Assembly (NCBI RefSeq): GCF_032884065.1 | Contig: NC_088883.1 | Location: 24,547,637-24,611,636, forward strand | DNA: 64,000 bases | DNA from: Artemia franciscana | Taxonomy: Eukaryota > Arthropoda > Branchiopoda > Anostraca > Artemiidae | Reading direction: 5' to 3' | Shown here: piece by piece, positions 21,217 to 35,055 of the stretch | Layout of the letters: every line of letters begins with the position of its first letter | Position numbering within the stretch: the stretch's first letter is position 1 | Notes under the pieces: model-generated | What the model was told of the DNA's origin: nothing | The model's input: only the letters and a program-made list of their open reading frames with translations | The model's database searches: none | Program-made: the position numbers and the translations under genes

Positions 21217-24056
21217 TGGAATTTCATATAAGGACTCATTCGAACGGAAATTAAAAGTTTTAGTGCTCTTTTTTTACCAAAGTCACCGGATCAAAACTTT
21301 GAGATAGCCATTTTATTTAGCATAGTCAAAATATCTAATAACCATTTCTTTGAGGACAACTTAATCCTCCAAAATCCTTGGTGGAAGGGCTAAAAATTAT
21401 GATTTTTGCCTATTGTTTACACATGTTATTTTGTCATTGGTAATCATGCAGACGTTTTCCGGGGATTTTTTTGGTGGGGGCGGGGGGAGTCGGAAGAATA
21501 GGGTTACGTCGGATTCTTTTCCATGGTGGATTTTATCGTGAGAATTTGTCTATGAAGGGCAAAAAACAGTTTTTCTATGAACAGCACAAAATAGATAAAA
21601 AACACGCGAATATGATTAACGAACGAAATTCTTGGAATCCTGCAAATTTGAAGATCTTATTCCCAAGTCTTTACGATTCAAAATTCTATGACTTTTAGGG
21701 GGTTTTTTCTCCTTTTTTGAAAAATAAGGCCAATTTTCGGAAGCTCTTAACTTTTGATGGTAACACTAAACTTGATGAAACTTATATATTTAAAATCAGC
21801 ATAAAATCCAAATTCTGTTGATCTATGTATTGATATTAAAATTCTGTTTTTGAGTGTTTTGGTTACTATTGAGCCTGTTAGCTCCTTAATATAGCTCGTT
21901 ACTACGAATTGTTAGAAAAAAAGGAAAATTGAAAATAGACTATGTCAACTTTTCTTTGTCAACTCTATAGCATGTTTTTCTTTTTGTAGTATGTGCACCT
22001 TTTCTGCGTTTTTGACCTGGCCTTTGCCAATTCTGTCATCTGGAATAATCGTTCCACCCTCGTCCTTATCCCTTGAAAATCTTCTACCTTTTCTGCCTCT
22101 TCATTTCTGATTTTAAATTTTTAGCTAAAAGAAAAGTTTTCTTTTCGTTATTCAGAATATAGACTGCGATTGCTGTTTATCAGTGTTAGTTTCAAAAACT
22201 GGAATATTCAAAATTTGTCTAAAAGTATTTTAACAACTCATGTCCTGCTTAATCTTTTCTGTAAGATTGAGAGGTAGCAAAGGTTTGTAAAAATCAAAAC
22301 TGTGGCAGGTTGCCTTGCTATAGCCATTGCAGCCATTATCTAATGGTAATGGTAAAAAAAATCAGTCATTACCTAACGCAAAAAGGAAAAGAATGTATAG
22401 AAATTCAAGTACTATGTTATAGACAACCCCTTCATTTTATGGTTTTCAATATGATCTATAGGAATGAAAGGTTATTACAGCCTGTCAAACAGAGCAATTT
22501 CTTAGACATTGACATGGATTCACTAATATCGTACCTTTAGAGGAGGGTGCCAGATGCTGCAAACTTCTAAGATCAGGCTCAAAAACATTAGCTTATTGTA
22601 CCTGTATAAATGCGTTTTTTATGGGTAAATGTTGTATAGTTTATTCACATTTTTTTTTTGTGATTTATACCCACTACCAAGTCTCAGTTGATTAAATTAA
22701 GAAAAAAAAAATTCAACTGAGAAGAAGCAGCAACAGTCAAACGCAAAACAAACAAAATCAAGGAGAGGAGCTGTTTCTTCATATTCATATTAGAAGAACT
22801 TATGTTGGTTTCGAAATTTAAAGTTACTCCTAACTTTCAGCTGAAAATAATCTGCTTTTTATTTATTTTTTGATTATTTTTCAAACAATGCAGGAAAATG
22901 TGGCACGCCCTCCATGAAAAAATTTCCTAACCTCACGGTAAACTCCTCTGTGAAAATTTGGATCACCACAAAATAAGATCTCTAACCCCAACCCCACATA
23001 AAATTTCATCCAAACAATTTACTCCTTTCTGAAATTCCCCTTACGTAAAATTTCTTGCGAGCGATTCACACTAAAAAAGATATTTTCCTAACAAACTTGA
23101 TTTGTTACATTTCTAATCGTTCTTAGGTCACTCCAGAAATCCCCATTCCGTGAATTTTTTTTCTTGAAACTGAAACCTGCTGAAAATTTCACTGAGCTAT
23201 TCGACCGCCCTCCAATATATCCACATGGAAAACTGAGTTAGTAGAGGTCCTTTCGAGTCCTCTCCCATTTTAAAATGCATACTTGTATTTTTACAGAGAA
23301 GATTATATTCATGTTTGACAGCAGACAAATATACAAAACAGAAATCTAACCTTAGAAGTCCAGGATACTTTTCCACTTCAAGAACAAACCATAACTAATT
23401 CCTTTTCAATCACTTACTGACCAACTCTTTGAACGGTCGTTGCATTTTTTCCCTTATCACCGAATAATTATGATCCCAAAATTTCATTAATATTTATAAA
23501 GATTCATAATTAGGACAATTGTGTATATTATTATCCTAATAATCATAAGGCAGCGATTTATTCAAAGTAACCAATTAAGAAGAAGACAAATGACATTTTT
23601 TGTGCACTCAAAACATACGTGAAAACGAAATTATTTTAAACTTTTTGTATTGGTGAGACGGAAAAGAGAATCTTTAAGAAAAAAAAAACTTACTAATTAT
23701 GCAAAATTCTTAGATTTGCGGAAAAATTACCGAAAATGGTAAGATGTTTTGAATAAAGTATTAGTGCAATGCCCCCTCAATGTGTCCCTGCTGCTGATGG
23801 ATTGAGTTCTACGAATTCGGGCAAAGACCAAAAGTGCTAAAACTTGGAAATTATCTTTGAAACGAAGAAAACTAAATGACCTGAGCCAATAAAATCATGA
23901 CTATAAAGGAGAGAAGGTGCTCCTTCAACCTCCTTCAAGACCAGGCTCCAGTGCCTAACGAGTCTTTTGAATTTCTTATAGTGATAAAGCTAATAATGTA
24001 ACTTGTATTCTTCAAAAATCGTGCCCACAAGGAAGCATACTCTCTTCTTTTTAAGG

Positions 24057-25049
24057 CCTATTAATGAGGACGATTAGCCTCGTTCAGTTTCCTACAGGGT
24101 TCACAATACAAGCGTATGCTGATGGTATTTGTGTAAAAATGTCTTCTAAAGATACGAATTCCTTAGATCCTAAATATAAAAAAGGTATTTACGCTATTAG
24201 AAAATCGGCAGATAAAAATAAATTGAAACCTGATGTTAATAAATGTGAAGCTATCATCGTTATGGAGGAAAGAGAAATTTAACAAATTAATCTTCAGTTT
24301 TTAAGTCGCAATATACCAATAAGTGATAAAATAAGATACTTGGGCTGAATTTTGGAGAGGAAATTACTTTGGAATGAACATGTTGAAAGTAAAGTAAAAG
24401 TCGTCAGACAATATTCAATCAAATTGTTATGTGCCACCATAACCACTTTGGGTCTTAATCCATTTGTCATAAGAGAGTTATATAAAGCTGCTATTGAATC
24501 CACCATATTATAGGCAATACCTGTATGGTTGTCAGCACTGAAAAAAAATTGTAAAAAGGTCATGATCTGTTCAAAGAACTTCTATGGATTTAATTTCCAG
24601 CGTCTTTTTTATCTGCTAAAACTGATACAATAAGGGCTACAGCAGGATCCCATCCTATCGACATTAGAGCCAAAGAGAAAACTCTCACCAGATATCAAAA
24701 GAGAGGAAGGCCTGAATAACCTAACCTGAATAACCATAAATTAAATGTACATACATATTATACTGACTCACAAGCACATTATGTACTCGGTGATTCCTTT
24801 TTACCTCTAATACTATAAATAAAATTTGGAAAACTTTACACTAAAACCTTTATATTATATGGTATAAGTTATTCAGCCAAGCTGATAAGCCCTGAACCTT
24901 CAGTTTTTAATGATCATATTGACCTTCTTCAAGTTGCAAAACTTCTCCTAATTATTTTAAATTATAATGTTATAATTTTAATATTAATGTTATTTGGTTT
25001 ATTAAAGAGACTCGGTATTCCATTTTAGCCTACTCGAACCTATCAGAGA
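24057..25049 (+). mobile_element. LINE ORF2 remnant, copy B
   Basis: Same element as 7,291-8,280, with the same YADG in place of YADD and the same in-frame stops, so it was dead before the duplication. One small difference is an extra AACCTAACCTGAATAACC-type repeat near 24,717. Confidence 0.65.
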
Positions 25050-25883
25050 CTAGATATTGTCTAGTTTTGTGTTTAAAAGGAGTAAGGCTAGCAGCCCCCA
25101 TGTCTTCTCAAGACCAGATAATAATTTGCGGTTTAAACATGGATTGTCAGTTTTATATACAAATAAATTCTGATATTTATTTATTAAAGTCTTAACACTT
25201 CCTTTTTTGTTAAAGTAAAAACGTGAAAATATTTAAAATGTATTTTGTTTAAGTCTGATTATGTTCTGGTCTGAGAAGACGTGGGGGTTTTCAGGCCTAC
25301 TCCTGTGAATTTTTGCCCGTTTTGACTTTGAATCGGTTATTTTTTGTAATATTAGTTAGTATTGGGTTTAATTTATTTATTTATTTGTGGCAGTTTATGC
25401 TTAAGAAATTATTCAATTTCTTTTTTACTCATTTTAGCTTAATGGAGCTCTTTACTCTTCTTTGACAAGCTTGCTTTGTGAAAAAAGTTTTTAAAATCCA
25501 TTTCTGTTTGTTTTTTATTAATATAGCCTTTTTGTGGGTAGAAATATTTAAATCTTTTTTTTCTTTTAGATTGCATAGTTTTTTTACTTGGAAGATAATT
25601 TGCCTTTATTTTGGTTTTATGAAGCCCTTTCCTTTATGAAAAACAACATATTTTTTGGATAATTTTTTTTTTATTAATTTTTACCAAAAAAGTCCTACGT
25701 GAATGTCGTAAAGAATTTTATTTTTTGGGGTATGTCGTTGAGGAATTTTAGGTCCCCTAGCCTTCATCTTCCATATTAATCCCTTAAAGAGAGGGAATAA
25801 TGAGGCCACCATTCTCACCCATTTTTGCCTGGCTGCTCATTACTTAGGCAGCCCAATAGTGCTGCCTAAGTAATGAGCGATGT

Positions 25884-25918
<35 letters not shown>

Positions 25919-28900
25919 TAGGACCAGGGAATTTCATAAAGAAGGAGCTGTCGTAGAAACTTTGAAAGGGGCTCGTTCAATTGGAAATTTTAAAGACTAG
26001 TGCCCCTTTTAATAGTCAAAAGTAATTGGAGAATATCCAGCCCCCTCTTTGCGCAAAAGATTGACTTTTTCTTCCAATTCCTTAAGAACTACTTTGAAAC
26101 TCAAAAGTCATTTAATTAGTATCTGAAGGTTTTTAAAAGTACTAAAAAAATGAAATAAGGGAGGGGGTAGCCCTCCTAATATATAAAATGCTTTTCAATT
26201 ATATTAAATTTTAATGCAGCTCATTACGCTCAGTTTATCAAATAAAAAACAGTTTTTTCAAGTGAAAAGAAGCAGCAACAGTCAAAATCAAAACGAACAA
26301 AAATTGAGGAGGGGAGGTGTTTCTTCGTATATAGAATACTTTCTGTTGGTTTCGAAATTTAATGTTACTCCTTACTTTCAGCTGAAAAAAGCTAGATTTT
26401 TTAAAATTTCTGATCGTTTTTCAAACAATGCAGGTAAATGTGGCTTACCCTCCATGAAAAATTCCATACCCTCACAGAACACTCCTCCGTGGGAAGTTCA
26501 TTCCACATAAAATAATAACCCTATTCCATGTAAAACCTTATCCCCCACTTACGTAAAATTTCTTGCGGATGGTTTAGCCTAAAAAATTGTATTTAGCAAA
26601 CTTTGATTTTAAATAGCCTTAAATTTCTAATCGTTTTTTAGGTCACTCTGGAAATCTCCTTTCTCTTTATGTCACTCTGGAAATCTCTGGAAATTTTCCC
26701 GAATCATTCCCCCACAACATATGCACTTGTAAAATTGAGTTGACAAAGCGAAAGTAAGGCAAATAAAATTTTTTTTTGCTCCCCATGGAATACTCTTTCC
26801 GCGGAAACTAACCCCCGAGCACAAAATATCCCCTTCGAAAATGTTTGAATAAATCTCAATAATAAATACCATACACAGGCAATGGGCCAATTTCGTATCT
26901 TAAAGCCATTTCCCATGGGCTCTGGGGGTCTTGCTACTTTTAAAGGTATAATCTTTTTTCTACTAAGTTGAAAAAAAAATCTAAAAATTCTGATCAAACT
27001 ACCCTGAGAAAAAAAAAATCATGGGATTTGGGGTAGTTGCCCTCCAATTGTTTAATGACTCAAAAACGGCATTAGAAGTTTTAGTTTACTTTCAAATGGA
27101 CCCTCTTCAGATCTTCTACAACCATTTGTTGAATACGATCATCCCTAGGTAATACAAACAGGATAAAACGAATAACCACGAATTCTTGATCGTTCTTCTG
27201 GCAAATAATCCAAAATCCCACATGTCAAACAGTACGTGGTAACGAACTGTAGTAAAGAGCGACCAGGCTCAATAGCAACCGAAACTCTAAAAACAGAATT
27301 TTGATAACAATAGTTACATCAAAAGATTTACATTTTAATATGGATTATAAATATATAAGTTTCATCAAATTTAGTCTTACCCATCACGAGTTACGAGCCT
27401 GAGAAAATTTGGCTTATTTAAGAAAATAGAATCATGGAATCCTATTTTCCCTAAAAATCATATAATCTTAGCAAAAATCACACCATCAGATTTATTGCAT
27501 CAGAAAACCCTATTGTAGAAGTTTCAAGCTCCTATATACAAAAATGTGGAATTTTGTATTTTTTGCCAGAAGGGTGATCGTATTGACCCAGTAGTCCTAG
27601 AAAGTCGCGTGAGGGCTCATTCTAACGGAAATTAAAAGCTCTAGTAATTTCTACTCTTTTTCTGCTCTTTTTAAATTACGAAGTAATTTCTCCTCTTTTT
27701 AAGTTTTAATGTCGTTCCTTACTTTCAGTTTTAAAAAAACTCGTTTTTTTGTTTAACTTTTGAACGTTTTTGAATTAATGCATGTTTTGATTTTGGCTTC
27801 CCGCAGATGAATAATTAAAACAAAATTTGCATATTTTTTTTTTTTTTGGCTAAATGGCTTTCTCATAGTTTTGATCGAAAAATTTTGAGAAAAAAGGAGG
27901 GGGGAAGAGGCCTAGTTGCCCTCTAATTTTTGGTTACTTAGGAAAGCAACTCGAACTTTTAATTTTTTACGAACGTTTTTATTAGTAAAATATATACGTA
28001 ACTTACGAATTAGCTTTTGTAACGAACTTCTGTATTTGTATATTTTTAATATGTATATGAAGGGGCTTACCCCCTTGTCAGTACCTCGCTCTTTACACTA
28101 AAGCTTAAATTTTGTCCCAATTCCTTAATAATGACCCCTGAATCACAAAGGTCGTAGAATAAGTAGTTGAAATTACTAAAAATACTTTAGCGTAAAGAGC
28201 TAGGTATTAGGAGGAGGTGAACCCCTCATATGCGTAATAATTTCCGTTGGTTTTAAGCTTTAATGCTACTCCTTACTTCCAGTTGTAAAAACTTTTTTCA
28301 TTTTTTTTTTTTTTTTTATAATGCTAGAAAATCCTGCACTCCGTTCATGGAAATTTTCTTCCCCCATGACATATTCCTCCAAGGAAAGATCCTCCAACAT
28401 AGCCCCCCCTCAACCCCCCCCCCCCCCAATAAAAAAATCCCACTGAAAACGTCTGCACACTTTCCAATGACCATTACTATGTGTAAGCACTGGTCAAAGT
28501 TTGTAATTTGTAGCCCCTCCCACGGGGACTGTGAGGGAGTAAGTCGTCACCAAAGACATAGTTAGAAGGTTTTTCAACTATGTTGAATAAAATGGCTATC
28601 TCAGAATTTTGATTCGGTGACTTTGGGAAAACAATTAGTGTGGGAGGGGCCTAGGTGCCCCTCCAATTTTTTAGTCACTTAAAAAGGACACTAGAACTTT
28701 TCATTTCCGTTAGAATGAGCCCCCTGGCAAAATTCTAGGACCACTGGGTCGACACGATTACCCCTGGGAAAAAAAAATAAATAAACACGCATCCATGATC
28801 TGCCTTCTGGCAAAATTACAAAATTCCACATTTTTGTAGATAGGAGCTTGAAACTTCTACAGTAGGGTTCTCTGATACGCTGAATATGATGGTGTGATTT

Positions 28901-29372
28901 TTGTTAAGATTCTATGACTTTTAGGGGGTGTTTCTCCCTATTTTCTAAAATAAAGCAAATTTTCTCAGGCTCTTAACTTTTGATGAGTAAGACTAAACTT
29001 GATGTAGCCTGTATATTTAAAATCAGCATTAAAATGCGATTCTTTTGATGTAGATGCTTTTTTTTGTATTTTGGAATTTTGTATTTTTTGCCAGAAGGGT
29101 GATCGTTTGACCCAGTGGTCCTAGAAAGTCGCGTGAGGGCTCATTCTAACGGAAATTAAAAGCTTTAGTAATTTCTGCTCTTTTTCTGCTCTTTTTAAAT
29201 TACGAAGAATTTCTAGTGCCTTTTGAAATTAAAAGCTCTAGTGCCCTTTTTAAGTGACCAAAAAAATTGGAGGACACCGAGGTCCGATCCCGCTCTCATA
29301 TTTTTCCCCAAGTCACCGGAAAAAATTCCAAGATAGCCATTTAATTATTAGGCCAGATAGGCCTGAATAACC

Positions 29373-30296
29373 TAACCTGAATAACCATAAATTAAATGTA
29401 CATACATATTATACTGACTCACAAGCACATTATGTACTCGGTGATTCCTTTTTACCTCTAATACTAAAAATAAAATTTGGAAAACTTTACGCTAAAACCT
29501 TTATATTATATGGTATAAGTTATTCAGCCAAGCTGATAAGCCCTGAACCTTCAGTTTTTAATGATCATATTGACCTTCTTCAAGTTGCAAAACTTCTCCT
29601 AATTATTTTAAATTATAATATTATTATTTTAATATCAATGTTATTTGGTTTATTAAAGAGACTCGGTATTCCATTTTAGCGTACTCGAACCTATCAGAGA
29701 CTAGATATTGTCTAGTTTTGTGTTTAAAAGGAGTAAGGCTAGCAGCCCCCATGTCTTCTCAAGACCAGATAATAATTTGCGGTTTAAACATGGATTGTCA
29801 GTTTTATATACAAATAAATTCTGATATTTATTTATTAAAGTCTTAACACTTCCTTATTTGTTAAAGTAAAAACGTGAAAATATTTAAAATGTATTTTGTT
29901 TAAGTCTGATTATGTTCTGGTCTGAGAAGGCGTGGGGGTTTTCAGGCCTACTCCTGTGAATTTTTGCCCGTTTTGACTTTGAATCGGTTATTTTTTGTAA
30001 TATTAGTTAGTATTGGGTTTAATTTATTTATTTATTTGTGGCAGTTTATGCTTAAGAAATTATTCAATTTCTTTTTTACTCATTTTAGCTTAATGGAGCT
30101 CTTTACTCTTCTTTGACAAGCTTGCTTTGTGAAAAAAGTTTTTAAAATCCATTTCTGTTTGTTTTTTATTAATATAGCCTTTTTGTGGGTAGAATTATTT
30201 AAATCTTTTTTTTCCTTTAGATTGCATAGTTTTTTTACTTGGAAGATAATTTGTCTTTATTTTGGTTTTATGAAGCCCTTTCCTTTAAAAAAAACA
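29373..30296 (+). mobile_element. Extra LINE 3' tail, copy B only
   Basis: Repeats 24,735-25,650 nearly exactly (starting at the AACCATAAATTAAATGTACA block), then joins foldback sequence after AAAAAACAAC. Copy A has unrelated DNA here. Confidence 0.75.
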
Positions 30297-31131
30297 ACTA
30301 TTTCTATTAGTAAAAAATATACGAAACTTAAGAATTAACTTAAGTAACAAACTTTTATATTCTTACATTTTTATTATATATATAAGGGGGTTTATACCGT
30401 CGTTAATGCCTCACTCTTTACACTAAATCGTAAGTTTTGTCTCAATTCTTTAAGAATGACCCCTGAATCAGAAAGGCCGAAGAGCAAATAGTTGAAATTA
30501 CTAAAAATACTTTAGCATAAAAAGCGAGGTATTCATCTCCTCCTAAATACCTCGCTCTTTATGCTAAAGTATTTTTAGAACCCCTCATATGCGTAATAAT
30601 CTCTGTGCGTTTTAAGTTTCAATGCTACTCCTTACTGTGGAGTAAGGAGTAGGGAGTAGGAGTAGTGGAGTTACTGTGGAGGGTGTGCCACATTTTCTGC
30701 ATTGTTTGAAAAATAATCAAAAATTAAATAAAAAATAAATTATTTGCAGCTGAAGGTTAGGAGCAACATTAAATTTCGAAACCAACAGAAGTTCTTCTAA
30801 TATGAATATGAAGAAAATATAGCTCCCCTCCTCGATTTCGCTTGTTTTGCGTTTTACTGTTGCTGCTTCCTCTCAGTTGAAATTTTTTTTTTTTTGAATT
30901 TAATCAACTGAGGCAAAGATACAGTGATTTCAGACTAAAGCATATTTTAAACATTCCAAGACTTGAGTGAAATGACCTCTTAGTATCAGAAGCCGAAGTT
31001 TCTGAAAAGCAGTAAAAAAAAATTAACAAGAACTTAACAATGTAATTCAATTTTCAAAAATAGAAATAAAAATGTATATATACAGAATCAAGATATAAAC
31101 TAAATTATTTTTAAATCTGATTTAAAAAGAC

Positions 31132-31456
31132 TCAGTCTTCTTGGTAATCATCATCAAGAATGTCATCTTTGCTTTCATCATGAAGCAGAACATATTCTCT
31201 AGAACTAAAGCCAACATCTTTTTCCCGTAATTCAACATATCTTTGAGGTTCAATTGGCTTATTATTCACGAAAGTTTCATTGGAAGAGCCCAAATCAATA
31301 ATATATGGCCTTACGGCTCTTGCCCGTCGTCCATCAGCCTTTTCATAAGGGACGAGACGGTACTGTAAGGCGGCATGCTGTTTTGAACAGGAGGGATGGT
31401 CTACTGCGAGGTCACATACTTTTCTGTCCCGGCCAATTAAATAAGCACTTTGTCTA
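31132..31456 (-). pseudogene. SNIP1: SNIP1-like terminal exon, copy 3, C-terminal half
   Basis: Encodes the second half of the FHA domain and the tail. Compared with copy 2 it has an in-frame 9-bp deletion that removes LKF from DVLKFGFSS, and it ends at TGA after DDDYQED. The exon is cut at the codons for YMHRQS by the 31,457-33,165 insertion, so this copy cannot make an intact FHA domain. Confidence 0.85.
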
Positions 31457-33165
31457 TCAAACAGTTCGTGGTAACGAACTGTAGTAAGGAGCGACCTGGC
31501 TCAATAGTAACCAAAACTCTAAAAAATGGAATTTTGATACCAATAGCTACATCAAAAGAATCGCATTTTAATGCTGGTTTTAAATATATAAGTTTCATCA
31601 AGTTTAGTCTTGCCCATCAAAAGTTACGAGCCTGAGAAAATTTGCGTTATTTTAGAAAATAGGGGGAAACGCCCCCTAAAAGTCATAGAATCTTAACGAA
31701 AATCACACCATCAGATTCAGCGTATCAGAGAACCCTACTGTAGAAGTTTCGAGCTCCTATCTACAAAAATGTGGAATTTTGCATTTTTTGCCAGAAGGCA
31801 GATCACGGATGCGTGTTTATTTGTTTATTTGTTTTTGTTTTTTTTCCCAGGGGTGATCGTATCGACCCAGTTGTCCTAGAATGTTGCAAGAGGGCTCATT
31901 CTAACGGAAATGAAAAGTTCTAGTGCCCTTTTTAAGTGACCAAAAAACTTGGAGGGCACCTAGGCCCCCTCCCACGCTAATTATTTTCCCAAAGTCAACG
32001 GATCAAAATTCTGAGATAGCCATTTTATTCAGAGTAGTCGAAAAACCTTATAACTATGTCTTTGGGGAAGAGTTACTCCCCCACAGTCCCCGTGGGAGGG
32101 GCAACAAGTTACAAACTTTGACCTGTGCTTACATATAGTAATGGTTATTGGGAAGCATACAGGCGTTTTCAGGAGGATTTTTTTGGTTTGGGGGAGGGGT
32201 TGAGAAGAGGGGGATATGCTGGGGGAACTTTCCTTCGAGAATTTGTAATGGGAGAAGAAAATTTCCATGAAGGGAGAGCAGGATTTACTAGCATTATTTA
32301 AAAAAAAAAACAATTAAAAAATAAAAGTGAAAAAGCTTTTTCAGCTGGAAGTAAGGAACAGCAATAAAACTTAAAACAAACAGAAATTATTACCCATATG
32401 AGGGGCTTACCTCCTTCTAATACCTCGCTCTTTACGCTAAAGTATTTTCGGTAATTTCAACTACTTATTCTACGGCTTTTGTGATTCAGGGGGTCATTCT
32501 TAATGAATTGGGATAAAATTTAAGCTTTAGTGTAAAGAGCGAGGTACTGACGATGGGGCGAATCCCCTCATATATGTAATAAAAACATGAGAATACAAAA
32601 GTTCTTTACGTAAGCTAATTTATAAGTTACGTAAATCTTTTACCAATAAAAAGATTCGTAAAATATTAAAAGTTCTAGTTGCCTTTTTAATTAACCAAAA
32701 AATCGGGGGGCAACTAGGCTTCGTCCCCCGCTCTTTTTTTCTCAAAATCATTCGATCAAAATTATGAGAAAGCCATTGAGCCAAAAAAAAATATGCAAAT
32801 TTCGTTTTGATTATTCCTCTGCGGAGAGCCAAAATCAAAACATGCATTGATTCAAAAACGTTCAGAAATTAAATAAAAAAAACAAGTTTTTTCAACTGAA
32901 TGTAAGGAGTGACATCAAAACTTAAAACGCACAGAAATTACTTCGTATATGAAAGAGGCTGCTTCCTCATCAACGCCCCGCTCTTTACGCTAAAGTTTTT
33001 TACTGTTTTAGAAAGAAGAATTGAGAGAAAGAGTCAAACTTTAGCGTAAAGAGCGGGGCGTTGATGAGGAAGCAGCCTCTTTCATATACGAAGTAATTTC
33101 TGTGCGTTTTAAGTTTTGATGTCACTCCTTACTTTCAGTTGAAAAAACTTGTTTTTTTTATTTAA
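31457..33165 (-). mobile_element. Foldback-family element inserted in SNIP1 copy 3
   Basis: A clean 1,709-bp insertion. The uninterrupted exon reads GTCTA|TGCATATAAAG in copies 1 and 2. The element begins TCAAACAGTTCGTGGTAACG, containing a hairpin (CAGTTCGT/ACGAACTG with a GGTA loop), and ends ...TTTTTTTTATTTAA. Its right 270 bp is a near-perfect hairpin: arms 32,885-32,998 and 33,042-33,155, loop about 43 bp. It carries no credible ORF. The junction fits either insertion between A and T with no target duplication or a 2-bp AT duplication. No matching inverted ends. Confidence 0.85.
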
Positions 33166-33599
33166 TGCATATAAAGAGTTGGCATATTTTCATTATCTTT
33201 AAACACATAAAATCTCCAGCGTTTTTTTGGAATACGGGCTTCGGGAGGCTCACTATATCTAATGACTACACCACGAAAAGTATTCGTCTCTTCTGCAAGT
33301 TTACCAGAAAGAGCAAAATTAGGTTTTTCCTTTTCTTTTGCCGCTTTTTTCTTATCATTCTTTCTTTCGTATTCTTGAGCTTCATTTCCACTATCCCATT
33401 TTGTACGTTCAAGACTTAAAGGCTCTTTTTTTATAATAATGCCGCTTGGTATGTCTTGTTGTCTTTCATGACTTTGCCTACTAGAGGGTCTTACGCTATT
33501 TCTATCGTATTTACGGTCACCTCTTTCATGTTCCATTTTTCCTCTTTGCTTCTTCTCGACAAGAGATACGACACTTTCTTTCTTCTTTTTTGTATGTTT
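33166..33599 (-). pseudogene. SNIP1: SNIP1-like terminal exon, copy 3, N-terminal half
   Basis: Continues the exon from the insertion up to the acceptor TTATTTTTTTTAG (AG at 33,601-33,600). Protein as in copy 2 with few changes (RQSHERQQD, ERKNDKKK), ending at NMPTLYMH. Confidence 0.85.
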
Positions 33600-34543
33600 C
33601 TAAAAAAAATAATGGTTAACTAGAAAAAAGGAGAATAAAATACAGAATGTACTATATTGATCATAACTCAGAAATAACCAGATTTCGATCTCGATTCTTT
33701 TAAATTTGTCACACTATGTGTAAAAGATGTTTCTAATAAAATTATAATGCCCAGGCCAAACGATAGTTGACTAACCGATAAAAAAAAAAAAAAAATTGTG
33801 GATGATCTGGGTTCTCCCTTGATTCTAATGTCACACTTTTGTTCAAGAGGCGGAAAACTGAAAAGACATGAATTGGCTTGAAAATTCTATATTAACCCTA
33901 ATTTATTCTTAAGTATATTCTTCAAAAACTGTGTGTTTATATCTTTTGGTAGATTAACCATACAAAAAGTTTCCCCCTTTTCTGATTGTGAAAAATCTAC
34001 CTTTGATCTCCACTCTGATTGGTCAATCACACAGTCGTGCCTGAAAGTTGAACGTAGCCCAACTTACCAAACTACGCACAGGATATAATTATTGGCATTG
34101 TGGTCTGGAGTAGTCTGTTTTTATCCACAATTTTGACTAGACTATGGCTTGGGCACAACTTTCGGTAACAAGAGTTTTAGTAAGACTACATCCTTTCCTT
34201 GACTAACAAAGAAGAGTTCACTAGTAAAACAAAGTTCAATCACAATTAAACGAAAGCCCCTGAGCGGGAAAACATGTATCGACACTCTATAAAGGCATAA
34301 GAACTTCCCCAAAAAATTTCTGACGAAGAAGATAAATGATATTACAAGACTGAGATATTTTTAGAAGATGAAAGGGTACCTTATAAGACATCTAGACGTA
34401 TGTTTATACATTGGATGGCTCATACTGTAAATGACTTTTAAATAGTGAGTGTTTCTAGTTTAAAATTATGCTAACAGAAAATTGTAAAAGATTAAGTAAA
34501 AACACCTCAAATAAATTAAAAAAGATATGAGGAGAAATACGAA

Positions 34544-35055
34544 ATGTGGCAGAGAAGTAATGAGATTGGCGACATTGCAAGCGATCTGGCAACCTTGCGC
34601 TGTTATCCTACAGAGAGCAAGCGAAACACAACCTTTCCATGGTTTAGTTCGAGTTTTTACTCCGCCTGTTAACTATGTGAATTTTGAGACTGCGATTAGC
34701 GAAGTTGTGTTTCGTGGTGCGTCGCGCAAAACGGAACATTGGAATTTGGAGTAACGTTGTGCCTGGAGAATCACCAACGGTAACGTTAATAAAGTTAGAA
34801 CAGTCATATGGGAATCATTCTTCCTCCCAAGCTCAAGTTTTCCGCTGGGATAAAATATTTTTGGAAGGTGGAGAAAATGTTGAATATGAACAACGTTTAG
34901 GTGGGCCTTCAACTTCGACTTAGGACGACAACATTGAACGTGTCCTAGTTCCTGTGAGATCAGATTTTCGTTTAACAGTGAAAATATTGAGTGTGCAATT
35001 ACTTCCAACGGATTTATGATTTTTTTTTATAAAGACATCCTTCAAAGGCTCATGG
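34544..35055 (+). mobile_element. Mariner-family DNA transposon, 5' part, copy B
   Basis: Same truncated mariner as 16,744-17,250. It keeps six extra bases (GGPSTST) that are deleted in copy A. Confidence 0.8.

Noticed and set aside
31457-33165. Calling the insertion a true Helitron
   Set aside because: Starts TC and may sit between A and T, but the end is TTAA rather than CTRR and no Rep-helicase partner is visible.
34673-35008. 111-codon minus frame (also 16,874-17,203 and 37,136-37,471 plus)
   Set aside because: Antisense of the mariner HTH region; the transposase frame explains the sequence.
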